Assembly: GCF_050948215.1 (NCBI RefSeq)
Contig: NW_027488855.1
Location: 1 to 64,000, forward strand
DNA from: Halictus rubicundus
Lineage: Eukaryota > Arthropoda > Insecta > Hymenoptera > Halictidae
Length of the DNA: 64,000 nucleotides
Reading direction: 5' to 3'
Positions 51,568-64,000 of this stretch are shown piece by piece (position 1 is the first letter of the stretch; every line of letters starts with the position of its first letter). The translations under genes were made by a program, and so were the position numbers. The notes below the pieces were generated by a model. That model saw only the letters and a program-made list of their open reading frames with translations. It was not told where the DNA came from and searched no databases.

Positions 51568-54434
51568 GGCACACCAGAATGACTGGCATTCAAAAGGAGA
51601 GAATATCCGTCTACGATACATATAATGTTGCACGGAGAAGCGGACAGCGAAACTAGAGAAGCGTCCTCCCCGAGGAGTGGGCCACACATTGTCGGCTATA
51701 TCGGTGTGAGACCAGAAGACCACTACTAATCCAATCACAAAGCTTCTTTATTTTTCGTTATTTTTTTTTTTTTTTAACTTTTACCAACATATTCGTGACA
51801 TTTTTCTGATTAAAATGAAACCAAATATGATATAATTCCGACGATAATTGCTTGTGTAATGAACGATTGATGTTTCGGACGCGAAAAAGGACAGCGTATG
51901 GGAAAGAAAGAGCCGCGGAGAGTCGAAGCGTTCGGAAAAGATGAAAGACTGGCGTGAGCTCAGGCCTTTAAATAAAAAAATAAACTTTTTCATTATTAAT
52001 TATTTTTCTATCGGACTTTCACCAACATACTCGTGGCATTTTTCTAAGGAAAACGGTACCAAATATGACAAAATTCCGATGATATTTACTTGTGTAATGA
52101 ACGACGGAAGTTTCGGACGCAAAGAAGGACAGCATATGAAAAGAAAGAGACGCGGCGAGTCCTTCCCGTCTCGAGTTCGACAGCTTGGTTTTCGCCGCGG
52201 ACAAATAGATGTGGTTACTAATGTATATGTATTGACAATTACTCACAGAAAGTTAAATTTAAACAATACAATTAATGATTATACATAAAGTTTATTGCTG
52301 ATAAAATATAAAGAATATTAAATGTAAAGAAACAATTCTATAAGGTATAAAAAATAGCAATCAATACAATTATAATTAAAACTTAAAATGACAGACACTT
52401 TTCAAAACTTTTATCTCTACCTCTATGTTAGGGATACAGAAGCTGAAAATTTCATCGAAATCGGTTGACGGAGAAAAAAACAACGTGCATTGCAAGATAT
52501 AAGAATCTGTGTATCTGTGTGTCTGTACAAATAGCAATAATACTGCCACCAAATAGCTTTATATGGATAAGATCCGTCGAAAGTTAGTTTCATTACATAA
52601 CACTTTTATTTCGTTACTACCTTTACTTGAATAATTGCAGTCCAGCATTAGAAGTGGTATTATCGGTTAAATAAGTAAAAAAAAATAATTTTCTGTGTTT
52701 GTTACTACGGATCACAATAAGAACGATTGAATTTTGTCATTACTTGAATATTGTATTTGTTCTTTTTGTTTATTCTATAACTATTACAGAATATATTTTG
52801 TTGAATAATCATTATTTTATAAATATCGCAATAAGTTCCAAATTAATTAATTTCACCTATAAACTATCGATTATAAAATAATGATTACAATGGTGAATAA
52901 TATGGAAAATAAGAAGGCAATAATAGTGTAATGAAATTATACAATAAAAAATAATTATTCTCATTCTACGCATTATCCGTTTATTTATTGCCTATGTCAC
53001 TGACGTTTCTTCCGTAATTCACGAGCAAATGTTCTATTTAGGTAGCGAGCGCGGCATGTTTAGCGATGTTGGTATTTGAGATCAGTGATAGTTCCACTTT
53101 CTTAGTTCCACAACCGACGAGAGTATCTCGACATTGGGGCCGTTACCGACCGATCCCAGCACCCACCTGGCACTAGGCCTGCAGCCAAGCTCGCATATGC
53201 GAGCCGAGCTCGGGTCCAGTCGAGCCGGGACTCGCTTTTCGAGTCGAGTCGAGTACTCGCACGATGCGAGCTGCTCGCAACGAAGCGAACGGCTCGAAAT
53301 AAAATCAGGCGTAAAATGACATGATGCGAGTTACAGCAGGAAGATCAGCACATTGATATTATCAAGCATTTTAGTATATTGACAATGCTAAATGTTTGCG
53401 ATGTTTTATTATATATTTTGATAGTGAAATGTTGATTCAGAATTTGTATAACCCTTATTGAAAATAATTATGCAATAACAACTATTTCCTAGATTTATGT
53501 AAATAACTAGATGTGATCTGTAAAGAACGGTATTTTATATATTCCTTTATATTATACTCCGGTTCACTGTACAGTCGTAAAAATGTGTTGTCGCAAAATT
53601 GTTTATAATGTTGAAAATTAACGTGAAACCAAGTTGGAAGTTGGAAGTTCCAACAGCCTGTCATTCGGTACTGTGCAAGTATAGGTGATAAGATTTAAAA
53701 GGGCATAGCCGATTAAGATGGTCAAAACAATTGGAACCGCAAAAAGATTCCATTTCAAACAGTATTGATTTCTTGATTTTCTGGAAATGACAGACGTAGA
53801 GTTCAAAATTCTTTTCACGGAATCTTACCAATTTTCACAAGCAATTTCATATCTGGCGGAAATCGTAGACGAACACAATAATATAAATATTCATTGCCTA
53901 ATCAATGTTACTTCAATATTTTTAAAACATTAAAAAAATATTGTTAAAATCACATGAATAAATAATATAAGAAATTGAAAAAATAAAGATGATGTATGGG
54001 AAAAAACATTTACCACCGACGGGATAAGAACCCCAGCGTATCCGCTCCTTAGTTCGACACACGTCCGGCGATGTTACAAAACTTTACGAACATTCTGGTA
54101 TATATCACACAAAATACAATTTATTCTTTCTCTAAAATCACATTTCTTAGGTCAAAGAATTACTTGTTTCAATTTAATAATGCTAAAAATTACTTAATAT
54201 ATAGCTGCGATAAAACCAACAAGTGTAACTTTCCTCCTAATAGCAAAAACGTCGAAAAAATTCGGTTTTTATTGTTTTTTGACGATGATGTCCCACAACA
54301 AAAAATCTAAAAAAAATTGACGACACTGCCTGTTATAGTACTTTAACAAGGAACTAAACAGTAGAATAGCATTTTTCCGATTTTTTGGAGGTTTTTCATT
54401 TTTTTTACGACCACAGTTTGTAACAAAAAAATCA
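51207..54434 (+). repeat. Tandem repeat unit U19 (long form, 3228 bp)
   Basis: Counterpart of U11 in the next higher-order repeat, with the same imperfect palindrome and TTCATTCGTGCG. The long segment is 51384-52535. Between about 52160 and 52910 it departs from U11: CCCGTCTCGAG, TTTAAACAATAC (as in U7), TGTATTTGTTC (private), GTTTATTC (as in U3) and GTGAATAAT. It agrees with U11 again downstream. Confidence 0.92.
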
Positions 54435-56537
54435 GAAAGTTTAAACTTTCATACGTGCGCGATTCTCCATCCGTTTACATTGTATGTCGTCTGTCGTCGC
54501 TGGGTCTTTGAAGCTCGGCACTCGGCAAAAGTTATTCGAGCATTTATTTGAAGCCTTCGAATAAATGATACAGATGAAAGATGAAAAAATTTCTCGTAGT
54601 TTGAATAAATCAAATAATACTGCCACCAAATAGCTTTATATGGATAAGATCCGTCGAAAGTTAGTTTCATTACATAACACTTTTATTTCGTTACTACCTT
54701 TACTTGAATAATTGCAGTCCAGCATTAGAAGTGGTATTATCGGTTAAATAAGTAAAAAAAAATAATTTTCTGTGTTTGTTACTACGGATCACAATAAGAA
54801 CGATTGAATTTTGTCATTACTTGAATATTGTATTTATTCTTTTTTTTTTCATTCTATAACTATTACAGAATATATTTTGTTGAATAATCATTATTTTATA
54901 AATATCGCAATAAGTTCCAAATTAATTAATTACACCTATAAACTATCGATTATAAAACAATGATTACAATGGTGAATAATATGGAAAATAAGAAGGCAAT
55001 AATAGTGTAATGAAATTATACAATAAAAAATAATTATTTTCATTCTACGCATTATCCGTTTATTTATTGCCTATGTCACTGACGTTTCTTCCGTAATTCA
55101 CGAGCAAATGTTCTATTTAGGTAGCGAGCGCGGCATGTTTAGCGATGTTGGTATTTGAGATCAGTGATAGTTCCACTTTCTTAGTTCCACAACCGACGAG
55201 AGTATCTCGACATTGGGGCCGTTACCGACCGATCCCAGCACCCACCTGGCACTAGGCCTGCAGCCAAGCTCGCATATGCGAGCCGAGCTCGGGTCCAGTC
55301 GAGCCGGGACTCGCTTTTCGAGTCGAGTCGAGTACTCGCACGATGCGAGCTGCTCGCAACGAAGCGAACGGCTCGAAATAAAATCAGGCGTAAAATGACA
55401 TGATGCGAGTTACAGCAGGAAGATCAGCACATTGATATTATCAAGCATTTTAGTATATTGACAATGCTAAATGTTTGCGATGTTTTATTATATATTTTGA
55501 TAGTGAAATGTTGATTCAGAATTTGTATAACCCTTATTGAAAATAATTATGCAATAACAACTATTTAGATTTATGTAAATAACTAGATGTGATCTGTAAA
55601 GAACGGTATTTTATATATTCCTTTATATTATACTCCGGTTCACTGTACAGTCGTAAAAATGTGTTGTCGCAAAATTGTTTATAATGTTGAAAATTAACGT
55701 GAAACCAAGTTGGAAGTTGGAAGTTCCAACAGCCTGTCATTCGGTACTGTGCAAGTATAGGTGATAAGATTTAAAAGGGCATAGCCGATTAAGATGGTCA
55801 AAACAATTGGAACCGCAAAAAGATTCCATTTCAAACAGTATTGATTTCTTGATTTTCTGGAAATGACAGACGTAGATTTCAAAATTCTTTTCACGGAATC
55901 TTACCAATTTTCACAAGCAATTTCATATCTGGCGGAAATCGTAGACGAACACAATAATATAAATATTCATTGCCTAATCAATGTTACTTCAATATTTTTA
56001 AAACATTAAAAAAATATTGTTAAAATCACATGAATAAATAATATAAGAAATTGAAAAAATAAAGATGATGTATGGGAAAAAACATTTACCACCGACGGGA
56101 TAAGAACCCCAGCGTATCCGCTCCTTAGTTCGACACACGTCCGGCGATGTTACAAAACTTTACGAACATTCTGGTATATATCACACAAAATACAATTTAT
56201 TCTTTCTCTTAAATCACATTTCTTAGGTCAAAGAATTACTTGTTTCAATTTAATAATGCTAAAAATTACTTAATATATAGCTGCGATAAAACCAACAAGT
56301 GTAACTTTCCTCCTAATAGCAAAAACGTCGAAAAAATTCGGTTTTTATTGTTTTTTGACGATGATGTCCCACAACAAAAAATCTAAAAAAAATTGACGAC
56401 ACTGCCTGTTATAGTACTTTAACAAGGAACTAAACAGTAGAATAGCATGTTTTCAAATTTTTGAGAAATCTGCATTTTTCCGATTTTTTGGAGGTTTTTC
56501 ATTTTTTTTACGACCACAGTTTGTAACAAAAAAATCA
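54435..56537 (+). repeat. Tandem repeat unit U20 (short form, 2103 bp)
   Basis: Counterpart of U12, same length and same GACGTAGATTTC variant. Confidence 0.92.
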
Positions 56538-59500
56538 GAAAGTTTAAACTTTCATACGTGCGCGATTCTCCATCCGTTTACATTGTATGTCGTCTGTCGT
56601 CGCTGGGTCTTTGAAGCTCGGCACTCGGCAAAAGTTATTCGAGCATTTATTTGAAGCCTTCGAATAAATGATACAGATGAAAGATGAAAAAATTTCTCGT
56701 AGTTTGAATAAATCCGCTTCGAATAAAAAAAAGTATCTTTATTCGTCGGATAAATTCTCGTCGAATAAAATTATTTATTCGATACTCGTCGAATAAGGAT
56801 ACCTTTTTTATTCGAACCTTCGAATAACGAATAAAGATGAAGTATCTTTTATTCGAATCGTTATTTAAATAATTTTTATCTAATAATGCCCAACTCTGGG
56901 CACACCAGAATGACTGGCATTCAAAAGGAGAGAATATCCGTCTACGACACATATAATGTTGCACGGAGAAGCGGACAGCGAAACTAGAGAAGCGTCCTCC
57001 CCGAGGAGTGGGCCACACATTGTCGGCTATATCGGTGTGAGACCAGAAGACCACTACTAATCCAATCACAAAACTTCTTTATTTTTCGTTATTTTTTTTT
57101 TTTTTAACTTTTACCAACATATTCGTGACATTTTTCTGATTAAAATGAAATCAAATATGATATAATTCCGACGATAATTGCTTGTGTAATGAACGATTGA
57201 TGTTTCGGACGCGAAAAAGGACAGCGTATGGGAAAGAAAGAGCCGCGGAGAGTCGAAGCGTTCGGAAAAGATGAAAGACTGGCGTGAGCTCAGGCCTTTA
57301 AATAAAAAAATAAACTTTTTCATTATTAATTATTTTTCTATCGGACTTTCACCAACATACTCGTGGCATTTTTCTAAGGAAAACGGTACCAAATATGACA
57401 AAATTCCGATGATATTTACTTGTGTAATGAACGACGGAAGTTTCGGACGCAAAGAAGGACAGCATATGAAAAGAAAGAGACGCGGCGAGTCCTTCCCGTC
57501 TCGAGTTCGACAGCTTGGTTTTCGCCGCGGACAAATAGATGTGGTTACTAATGTATATGTATTGACAATTACTCACAGAAAGTTAAATTTAACAATACAA
57601 TTAATGATTATACATAAAGTTTATTGCTGATAAAATATAAAGAATATTAAATGTAAAGAAACAATTCTATAAGGTATAAAAAATAGCAATCAATACAATT
57701 ATAATTAAAACTTAAAATGACAGACACTTTTCAAAACTTTTATCTCTACCTCTATGTTAGGGATACAGAAGCTGAAAATTTCATCGAAATCGGTTGACGG
57801 AGAAAAAAACAACGTGCATTGCAAGATATAAGAATCTGTGTATCTGTGTGTCTGTACAAATAGCAATAATACTGCCACCAAATAGCTTTATATGGATAAG
57901 ATCCGTCGAAAGTTAGTTTCATTACATAACACTTTTATTTCGTTACTACCTTTACTTGAATAATTGCAGTCCAGCATTAGAAGTGGTATTATCGGTTAAA
58001 TAAGTAAAAAAATAATTTTCTGTGTTTGTTACTACGGATCACAATAAGAACGATTGAATTTTGTCATTACTTGAATATTGTATTTATTCTTTTTTTTTTT
58101 TATTCTATAACTATTACAGAATATATTTTGTTGAATAATCATTATTTTATAAATATCGCAATAAGTTCCAAATTAATTAATTTCACCTATAAACTATCGA
58201 TTATAAAATAATGATTACAATGGTGAATAATATGGAAAATAAGAAGGCAATAATAGTGTAATGAAATTATACAATAAAAAAATAATTATTCTCATTCTAC
58301 GCATTATCCGTTTATTTATTGCCTATGTCACTGACGTTTCTTCCGTAATTCACGAGCAAATGTTCTATTTAGGTAGCGAGCGCGGCATGTTTAGCGATGT
58401 TGGTATTTGAGATCAGTGATAGTTCCACTTTCTTAGTTCCACAACCGACGAGAGTATCTCGACATTGGGGCCGTTACCGACCGATCCCAGCACCCACCTG
58501 GCACTAGGCCTGCAGCCAAGCTCGCATATGCGAGCCGAGCTCGGGTCCAGTCGAGCCGGGACTCGCTTTTCGAGTCGAGTCGAGTACTCGCATGATGCGA
58601 GCTGCTCGCAACGAAGCGAACGGCTCGAAATAAAATCAGGCGTAAAATGACATGATGCGAGTTACAGCAGGAAGATCAGCACATTGATATTATCAAGCAT
58701 TTTAGTATATTGACAATGCTAAATGTTTGCGATGTTTTATTATATATTTTGATAGTGAAATGTTGATTCAGAATTTGTATAACCCTTATTGAAAATAATT
58801 ATGCAATAACAACTATTTCCTAGATTTATGTAAATAACTAGATGTGATCTGTAAAGAACGGTATTTTATATATTCCTTTATATTATACTCCGGTTCACTG
58901 TACAGTCGTAAAAATGTGTTGTCGCAAAATTGTTTATAATGTTGAAAATTAACGTGAAACCAAGTTGGAAGTTGGAAGTTCCAACAGCCTGTCATTCGGT
59001 ACTGTGCAAGTATAGGTGATAAGATTTAAAAGGGCATAGCCGATTAAGATGGTCAAAACAATTGGAACCGCAAAAAGATTCCATTTCAAACAGTATTGAT
59101 TTCTTGATTTTCTGGAAATGACAGACGTAGAGTTCAAAATTCTTTTCACGGAATCTTACCAATTTTCACAAGCAATTTCATATCTGGCGGAAATCGTAGA
59201 CGAACACAATAATATAAATATTCATTGCCTAATCAATGTTACTTCAATATTTTTAAAACATTAAAAAAATATTGTTAAAATCACATGAATAAATAATATA
59301 AGAAATTGAAAAAATAAAGATGATGTATGGGAAAAAACATTTACCACCGACGGGATAAGAACCCCAGCGTATCCGCTCCTTAGTTCGACACACGTCCGGC
59401 GATGTTACAAAACTTTACGAACATTCTGGTATATATCACACAAAATACAATTTATTCTTTCTCTAAAATCACATTTCTTAGGTCAAAGAATTACTTGTTT

Positions 59501-59765
59501 CAATTTAATAATGCTAAAAATTACTTAATATATAGCTGCGATAAAACCAACAAGTGTAACTTTCCTCCTAATAGCAAAAACGTCGAAAAAATTCGGTTTT
59601 TATTGTTTTTTGACGATGATGTCCCACAACAAAAAATCTAAAAAAAATTGACGACACTGCCTGTTATAGTACTTTAACAAGGAACTAAACAGTAGAATAG
59701 CATTTTTCCGATTTTTTGGAGGTTTTTCATTTTTTTTACGACCACAGTTTGTAACAAAAAAATCA
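56538..59765 (+). repeat. Tandem repeat unit U21 (long form, 3228 bp)
   Basis: Counterpart of U13 (offset 22759) and of U1. The long segment is 56715-57864. Confidence 0.92.
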
Positions 59766-61873
59766 GAAAGTTTAAACTTTCATACGTGCGCGATTCTCCA
59801 TCCGTTTACATTGTATGTCGTCTGTCGTCGCTGGGTCTTTGAAGCTCGGCACTCGGCAAAAGTTATTCGAGCATTTATTTGAAGCCTTCGAATAAATGAT
59901 ACAGATGAAAGATGAAAAAATTTCTCGTAGTTTGAATAAATCAAATAATACTGCCACCAAATAGCTTTATATGGATAAGATCCGTCGAAAGTTAGTTTCA
60001 TTACATAACACTTTTATTTCGTTACTACCTTTACTTGAATAATTGCAGTCCAGCATTAGAAGTGGTATTATCGGTTAAATAAGTAAAAAAAAATAATTTT
60101 CTGTGTTTGTTACTACGGATCACAATAAGAACGATTGAATTTTGTCATTACTTGAATATTGTATTTATTCTTTTTTTTTTCATTCTATAACTATTACAGA
60201 ATATATTTTGTTGAATAATCATTATTTTATAAATATCGCAATAAGTTCCAAATTAATTAATTACACCTATAAACTATCGATTATAAAACAATGATTACAA
60301 TGGTGAATAATATGGAAAATAAGAAGGCAATAATAGTGTAATGAAATTATACAATAAAAAATAATTATTTTCATTCTACGCATTATCCGTTTATTTATTG
60401 CCTATGTCACTGACGTTTCTTCCGTAATTCACGAGCAAATGTTCTATTTAGGTAGCGAGCGCGGCATGTTTAGCGATGTTGGTATTTGAGATCAGTGATA
60501 GTTCCACTTTCTTAGTTCCACAACCGACGAGAGTATCTCGACATTGGGGCCGTTACCGACCGATCCCAGCACCCACCTGGCACTAGGCCTGCAGCCAAGC
60601 TCGCATATGCGAGCCGAGCTCGGGTCCAGTCGAGCCGGGACTCGCTTTTCGAGTCGAGTCGAGTACTCGCACGATGCGAGCTGCTCGCAACGAAGCGAAC
60701 GGCTCGAAATAAAATCAGGCGTAAAATGACATGATGCGAGTTACAGCAGGAAGATCAGCACATTGATATTATCAAGCATTTTAGTATATTGACAATGCTA
60801 AATGTTTGCGATGTTTTATTATATATTTTGATAGTGAAATGTTGATTCAGAATTTGTATAACCCTTATTGAAAATAATTATGCAATAACAACTATTTCCT
60901 AGATTTATGTAAATAACTAGATGTGATCTGTAAAGAACGGTATTTTATATATTCCTTTATATTATACTCCGGTTCACTGTACAGTCGTAAAAATGTGTTG
61001 TCGCAAAATTGTTTATAATGTTGAAAATTAACGTGAAACCAAGTTGGAAGTTGGAAGTTCCAACAGCCTGTCATTCGGTACTGTGCAAGTATAGGTGATA
61101 AGATTTAAAAGGGCATAGCCGATTAAGATGGTCAAAACAATTGGAACCGCAAAAAGATTCCATTTCAAACAGTATTGATTTCTTGATTTTCTGGAAATGA
61201 CAGACGTAGAGTTCAAAATTCTTTTCACGGAATCTTACCAATTTTCACAAGCAATTTCATATCTGGCGGAAATCGTAGACGAACACAATAATATAAATAT
61301 TCATTGCCTAATCAATGTTACTTCAATATTTTTAAAACATTAAAAAAATATTGTTAAAATCACATGAATAAATAATATAAGAAATTGAAAAAATAAAGAT
61401 GATGTATGGGAAAAAACATTTACCACCGACGGGATAAGAACCCCAGCGTATCCGCTCCTTAGTTCGACACACGTCCGGCGATGTTACAAAACTTTACGAA
61501 CATTCTGGTATATATCACACAAAATACAATTTATTCTTTCTCTTAAATCACATTTCTTAGGTCAAAGAATTACTTGTTTCAATTTAATAATGCTAAAAAT
61601 TACTTAATATATAGCTGCGATAAAACCAACAAGTGTAACTTTCCTCCTAATAGCAAAAACGTCGAAAAAATTCGGTTTTTATTGTTTTTTGACGATGATG
61701 TCCCACAACAAAAAATCTAAAAAAAATTGACGACACTGCCTGTTATAGTACTTTAACAAGGAACTAAACAGTAGAATAGCATGTTTTCAAATTTTTGAGA
61801 AATCTGCATTTTTCCGATTTTTTGGAGGTTTTTCATTTTTTGTTTACGACCACAGTTTGTAACAAAAAAATCT
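59766..61873 (+). repeat. Tandem repeat unit U22 (short form, 2108 bp), followed by spacer 3
   Basis: The left part is like U14, U2 or U8. Its right part (CTATTTCCTAG, CCGGTTCACTG, GTTTACG) is like U9 and U8, so it departs from U14 after about 60890. It runs into spacer 3, which shortens this higher-order repeat by about four short units. Confidence 0.92.
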
Positions 61874-63012
61874 GAAAAAATTATCAAAAATCAGCCTTAG
61901 AATCCAAAATATGTCACATTTTTTTCAGAATTTTAGAAAGCATCAGAGTGCGGGAAATACGCGGAGAAGCGCGAAATCTAATTTACCCTGTAACTAACCT
62001 CATGGGCAAGATAGGGGGTTGAAATTTTACTCAGAGGGGTTTTTCCTCTAAGGGCAGTTTTGACCATAAATCGGCTAGGCCCTTTTAAAAGGATCTGATG
62101 TCTACGTTCAACACTCGTCATACTTTCTGTTTAGTTAATATTTTAATCTAAATCTTTTTTCAATTTGCAATTGTTGGCTCTTCTCCATGGATAACAGTCG
62201 ATCTTTTATACGATGGTCCAAAATCATGCTAACTACCAAATAATTCGTAGTGGCAGCAAAGTTAAATCTACTTCCTAGCTCGACAATTAACGCAATTATA
62301 TAACGCAATTTTTCCTGCGTTTTCATTACATGTCATCTAGTAAATTAATCTATCTAGCTTGGCAGAACAGCTGAAGTCGTTTGGTCGATTTATAAAAAAA
62401 GTTATTCTGATTTAAAGTGTCTGCCATCAATTATGAGACTGACTGCATAATGTATAACGAGAAGCGGCCGCACGTTTCTCGCTAAGCAACCTGCGCTATC
62501 TCCATGTTTATAATTGTGCAGTGTGAAAATGGTTTACTGCCTTTTTGGTTCGTTATCTCGGCCATTTCTTCTAAAAAGTGTACTTCCGTACAATGGGACA
62601 GTAGGGCTCTCATCAGCGAGCTAAGGTTTATGACCGGCTCTCGCCTGCACTCGCCCACTTAGGTCACCCGCTCTGAGTATTTAATCTACCGGCACGCGTA
62701 TGCGTTTTGCTCTTCCTCCCTCCCCATCGAGCCACTAGCTTAGTTATTCATTATCGAAAAATATAAAAGTCTAAGACAATCTATTCTCAGGTTAGTTAGC
62801 TCAGATTCTGTCAAACAGTTTTTCTCAGCTTACCAGAATTCAGTCTTTTGACCTTTGGTGCGAGTACCAGTGTGGCGGCCTGTGCAAAGCGCACGCCGAC
62901 GAACCGCCAGCATACATTGTAGACGCGGCGGCGACCTCGTATAAATACACATCAATATTATACAATATTGTTTATATACCCATTCCTTTCAAAAACTATT
63001 TAACGAAGCTTA

Positions 63013-63402
63013 ACGTTAATTTTTAACATTATAAACAATTTTGCAACAACACATTTTTACGACTGTACACTGAACCCCGGAGTATAATATAAAGGAATAT
63101 ATAAAATACCGTTCTTTACAGATCACACAGCTAGTTATTTACATAAATCTAGGAAATAGTTGTTATTGCATAATTATTTTCAATAAGGGTTATAGAAATT
63201 CTGAATCAACATTTCACTATCAAAATATATAATAAAACATCGCAAACATTTAGCATTGTCAATATACTAAAATGCTTGATAATATCGATGTGCTGATCTT
63301 CCCGCTGTAACTCGCATCATGTCATTTTACGCCTGATTTTATTTCGAGCAGCTCGCATCGGTGCGGATAGCTCGCATCGTGCGAGTACTCGACTCGACTC
63401 GC
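63013..63402 (-). repeat. Inverted diverged copy of the unit's middle (spacer 3)
   Basis: Third copy of the inverted block, same diagnostic bases as at 25871-26260 and 48629-49018. Confidence 0.88.
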
Positions 63403-63508
63403 ACAATCGAGCCGAGCTAAGCTCAACCAGAGTTGGGCAAAATGTTTATCTAAATAAAAATTTCGAGTAACGAATAAAAGATAAAAAAATTTTTATTTCC
63501 TTTTGGTA

Positions 63509-64000
63509 TGTGTTGTGGTTTGGGTGTTCAGTAAAGGATTCACCCAATATAACAATAACCATTTATTAAATAAGCAACAAAAACTCAACGACGTAACAAG
63601 GAACAAAGAAAATGAAATAACAATGAAACAAGAACTACGGATAAACGACTATACGAACAACTGACGGCGAATGACGACTTCTCACAACGACTGACTGACT
63701 TGAACTGACTGACTGACTGACCGACCCTGTCATCCGTCAGAATCCGCGCTTATATCCTCCAGGAATTTCCTTCGAACAAGAAAACTTCTGGAGTGGGGAT
63801 GTCGCTTCCTGTACGTGCCCCTTGGAGAAAGTTCGTGTCCTTGCACCGAACATCCGTGTCCTGGCGAAAGTCAAGGGTTGGCGGCCAAATGTGCACGCCA
63901 AGGAAAAACCCCGAACCTGGTCGCCAAATGTGCACCCCAGGTAGGAACAGACTTCCGGCGACTAAGTGTGCGCTCGGGAAGAGCTTGGGCCTGGCGACCA
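63509..64000 (-). mobile_element. Solo LTR (spacer 3), truncated by window end
   Basis: Same LTR as 26367-26935. On the minus strand its 3' end, AATAAA signal, (GACT)n stretch and TATA box are inside the window, and about 75 bp of its 5' end are missing. It is preceded by the hAT-type terminus at about 63428-63508. Confidence 0.75.

Larger units (their letters stand above)
61874..64000 (+). repeat. Spacer 3 (truncated by window end)
   Basis: Third spacer copy, offset 37143 (then 37142) from spacer 1, with a few private substitutions, including one in the 63-codon frame at 62135-62326. It contains the left block, the unrecognised ~0.9 kb block and the inverted unit copy, and stops inside the LTR. 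Confidence 0.9.

Noticed and set aside
299..61873. CRISPR-like array
   Set aside because: Repeats are kilobases long with no short direct repeats separated by unique spacers, and the DNA is clearly eukaryotic.
299..61873. Ribosomal DNA intergenic spacer array
   Set aside because: Length and subrepeat style could fit, but no 18S, 5.8S, 28S or 5S sequence is visible anywhere in 64 kb.
1..64000. Telomeric or subtelomeric tract
   Set aside because: I saw no runs of TTAGG or a similar short telomere motif.
1..64000. Assembly artefact explaining the whole repeat pattern
   Set aside because: Units differ by many shared and private variants in consistent combinations, which is not how a simple duplication of reads looks. 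Some copy-number error cannot be excluded without long reads.

Overview
This window is a block of repetitive eukaryotic DNA. I find no gene I would call real, no rRNA or intact tRNA gene, and no bacterial features. The sequence is AT-rich with CpG-rich islets, and it carries an LTR retrotransposon end and hAT-like transposon ends. That fits an insect, possibly a hymenopteran. The taxonomic guess is an inference from composition and element style, and it is weak.

The window is a hierarchical tandem array. Twenty-two head-to-tail units, called U1 to U22 here, all lie in the same orientation. Each starts at a palindrome, GAAAGTTTAAACTTTC, or at a one-base variant of it. The units come in two body lengths. 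Fifteen short units are about 2.07-2.11 kb (U2-U6, U8, U9, U12, U14-U18, U20, U22). Seven long units are about 3.23 kb (U1, U7, U10, U11, U13, U19, U21). The extra 1.15 kb of the long form sits about 177 bp after the palindrome. Three units (U10, U18, U22) are followed by a spacer of about 3.7 kb at 24731-28450, 47489-51206 and 61874-64000, the last cut by the window edge. The window opens with the last ~298 bp of another such spacer.

Each spacer reads left to right as follows: a continuation of the unit's right end; a ~0.9 kb unrecognised block with a TATA-like motif; a ~400 bp inverted, diverged copy of the unit; a hAT-type terminus; a solo LTR on the minus strand (~569 bp); a degraded direct copy of part of the unit; a TA-rich hairpin; an AT-rich stretch; and a hAT-like non-autonomous element that overlaps the start of the next unit and contains a second inverted-repeat element.

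The sequence suggests how the size classes arose. The spacer-containing form looks ancestral. Joining the unit's right end directly to the next palindrome, at a 9-base microhomology, removes ~3.72 kb and gives the 3.23 kb period. A further 1.15 kb deletion gives the 2.1 kb period. On top of this there is a higher-order period of about 22.76 kb (24731 to 47489), a shorter 14.39 kb version (47489 to 61874), and an overlapping duplication offset by 33.48 kb (300-9000 against 33780-42400). Diagnostic single-base and indel variants are shuffled between units, as expected from unequal crossover and gene conversion. The short open frames that recur in each unit are best explained as passengers copied with the repeat.
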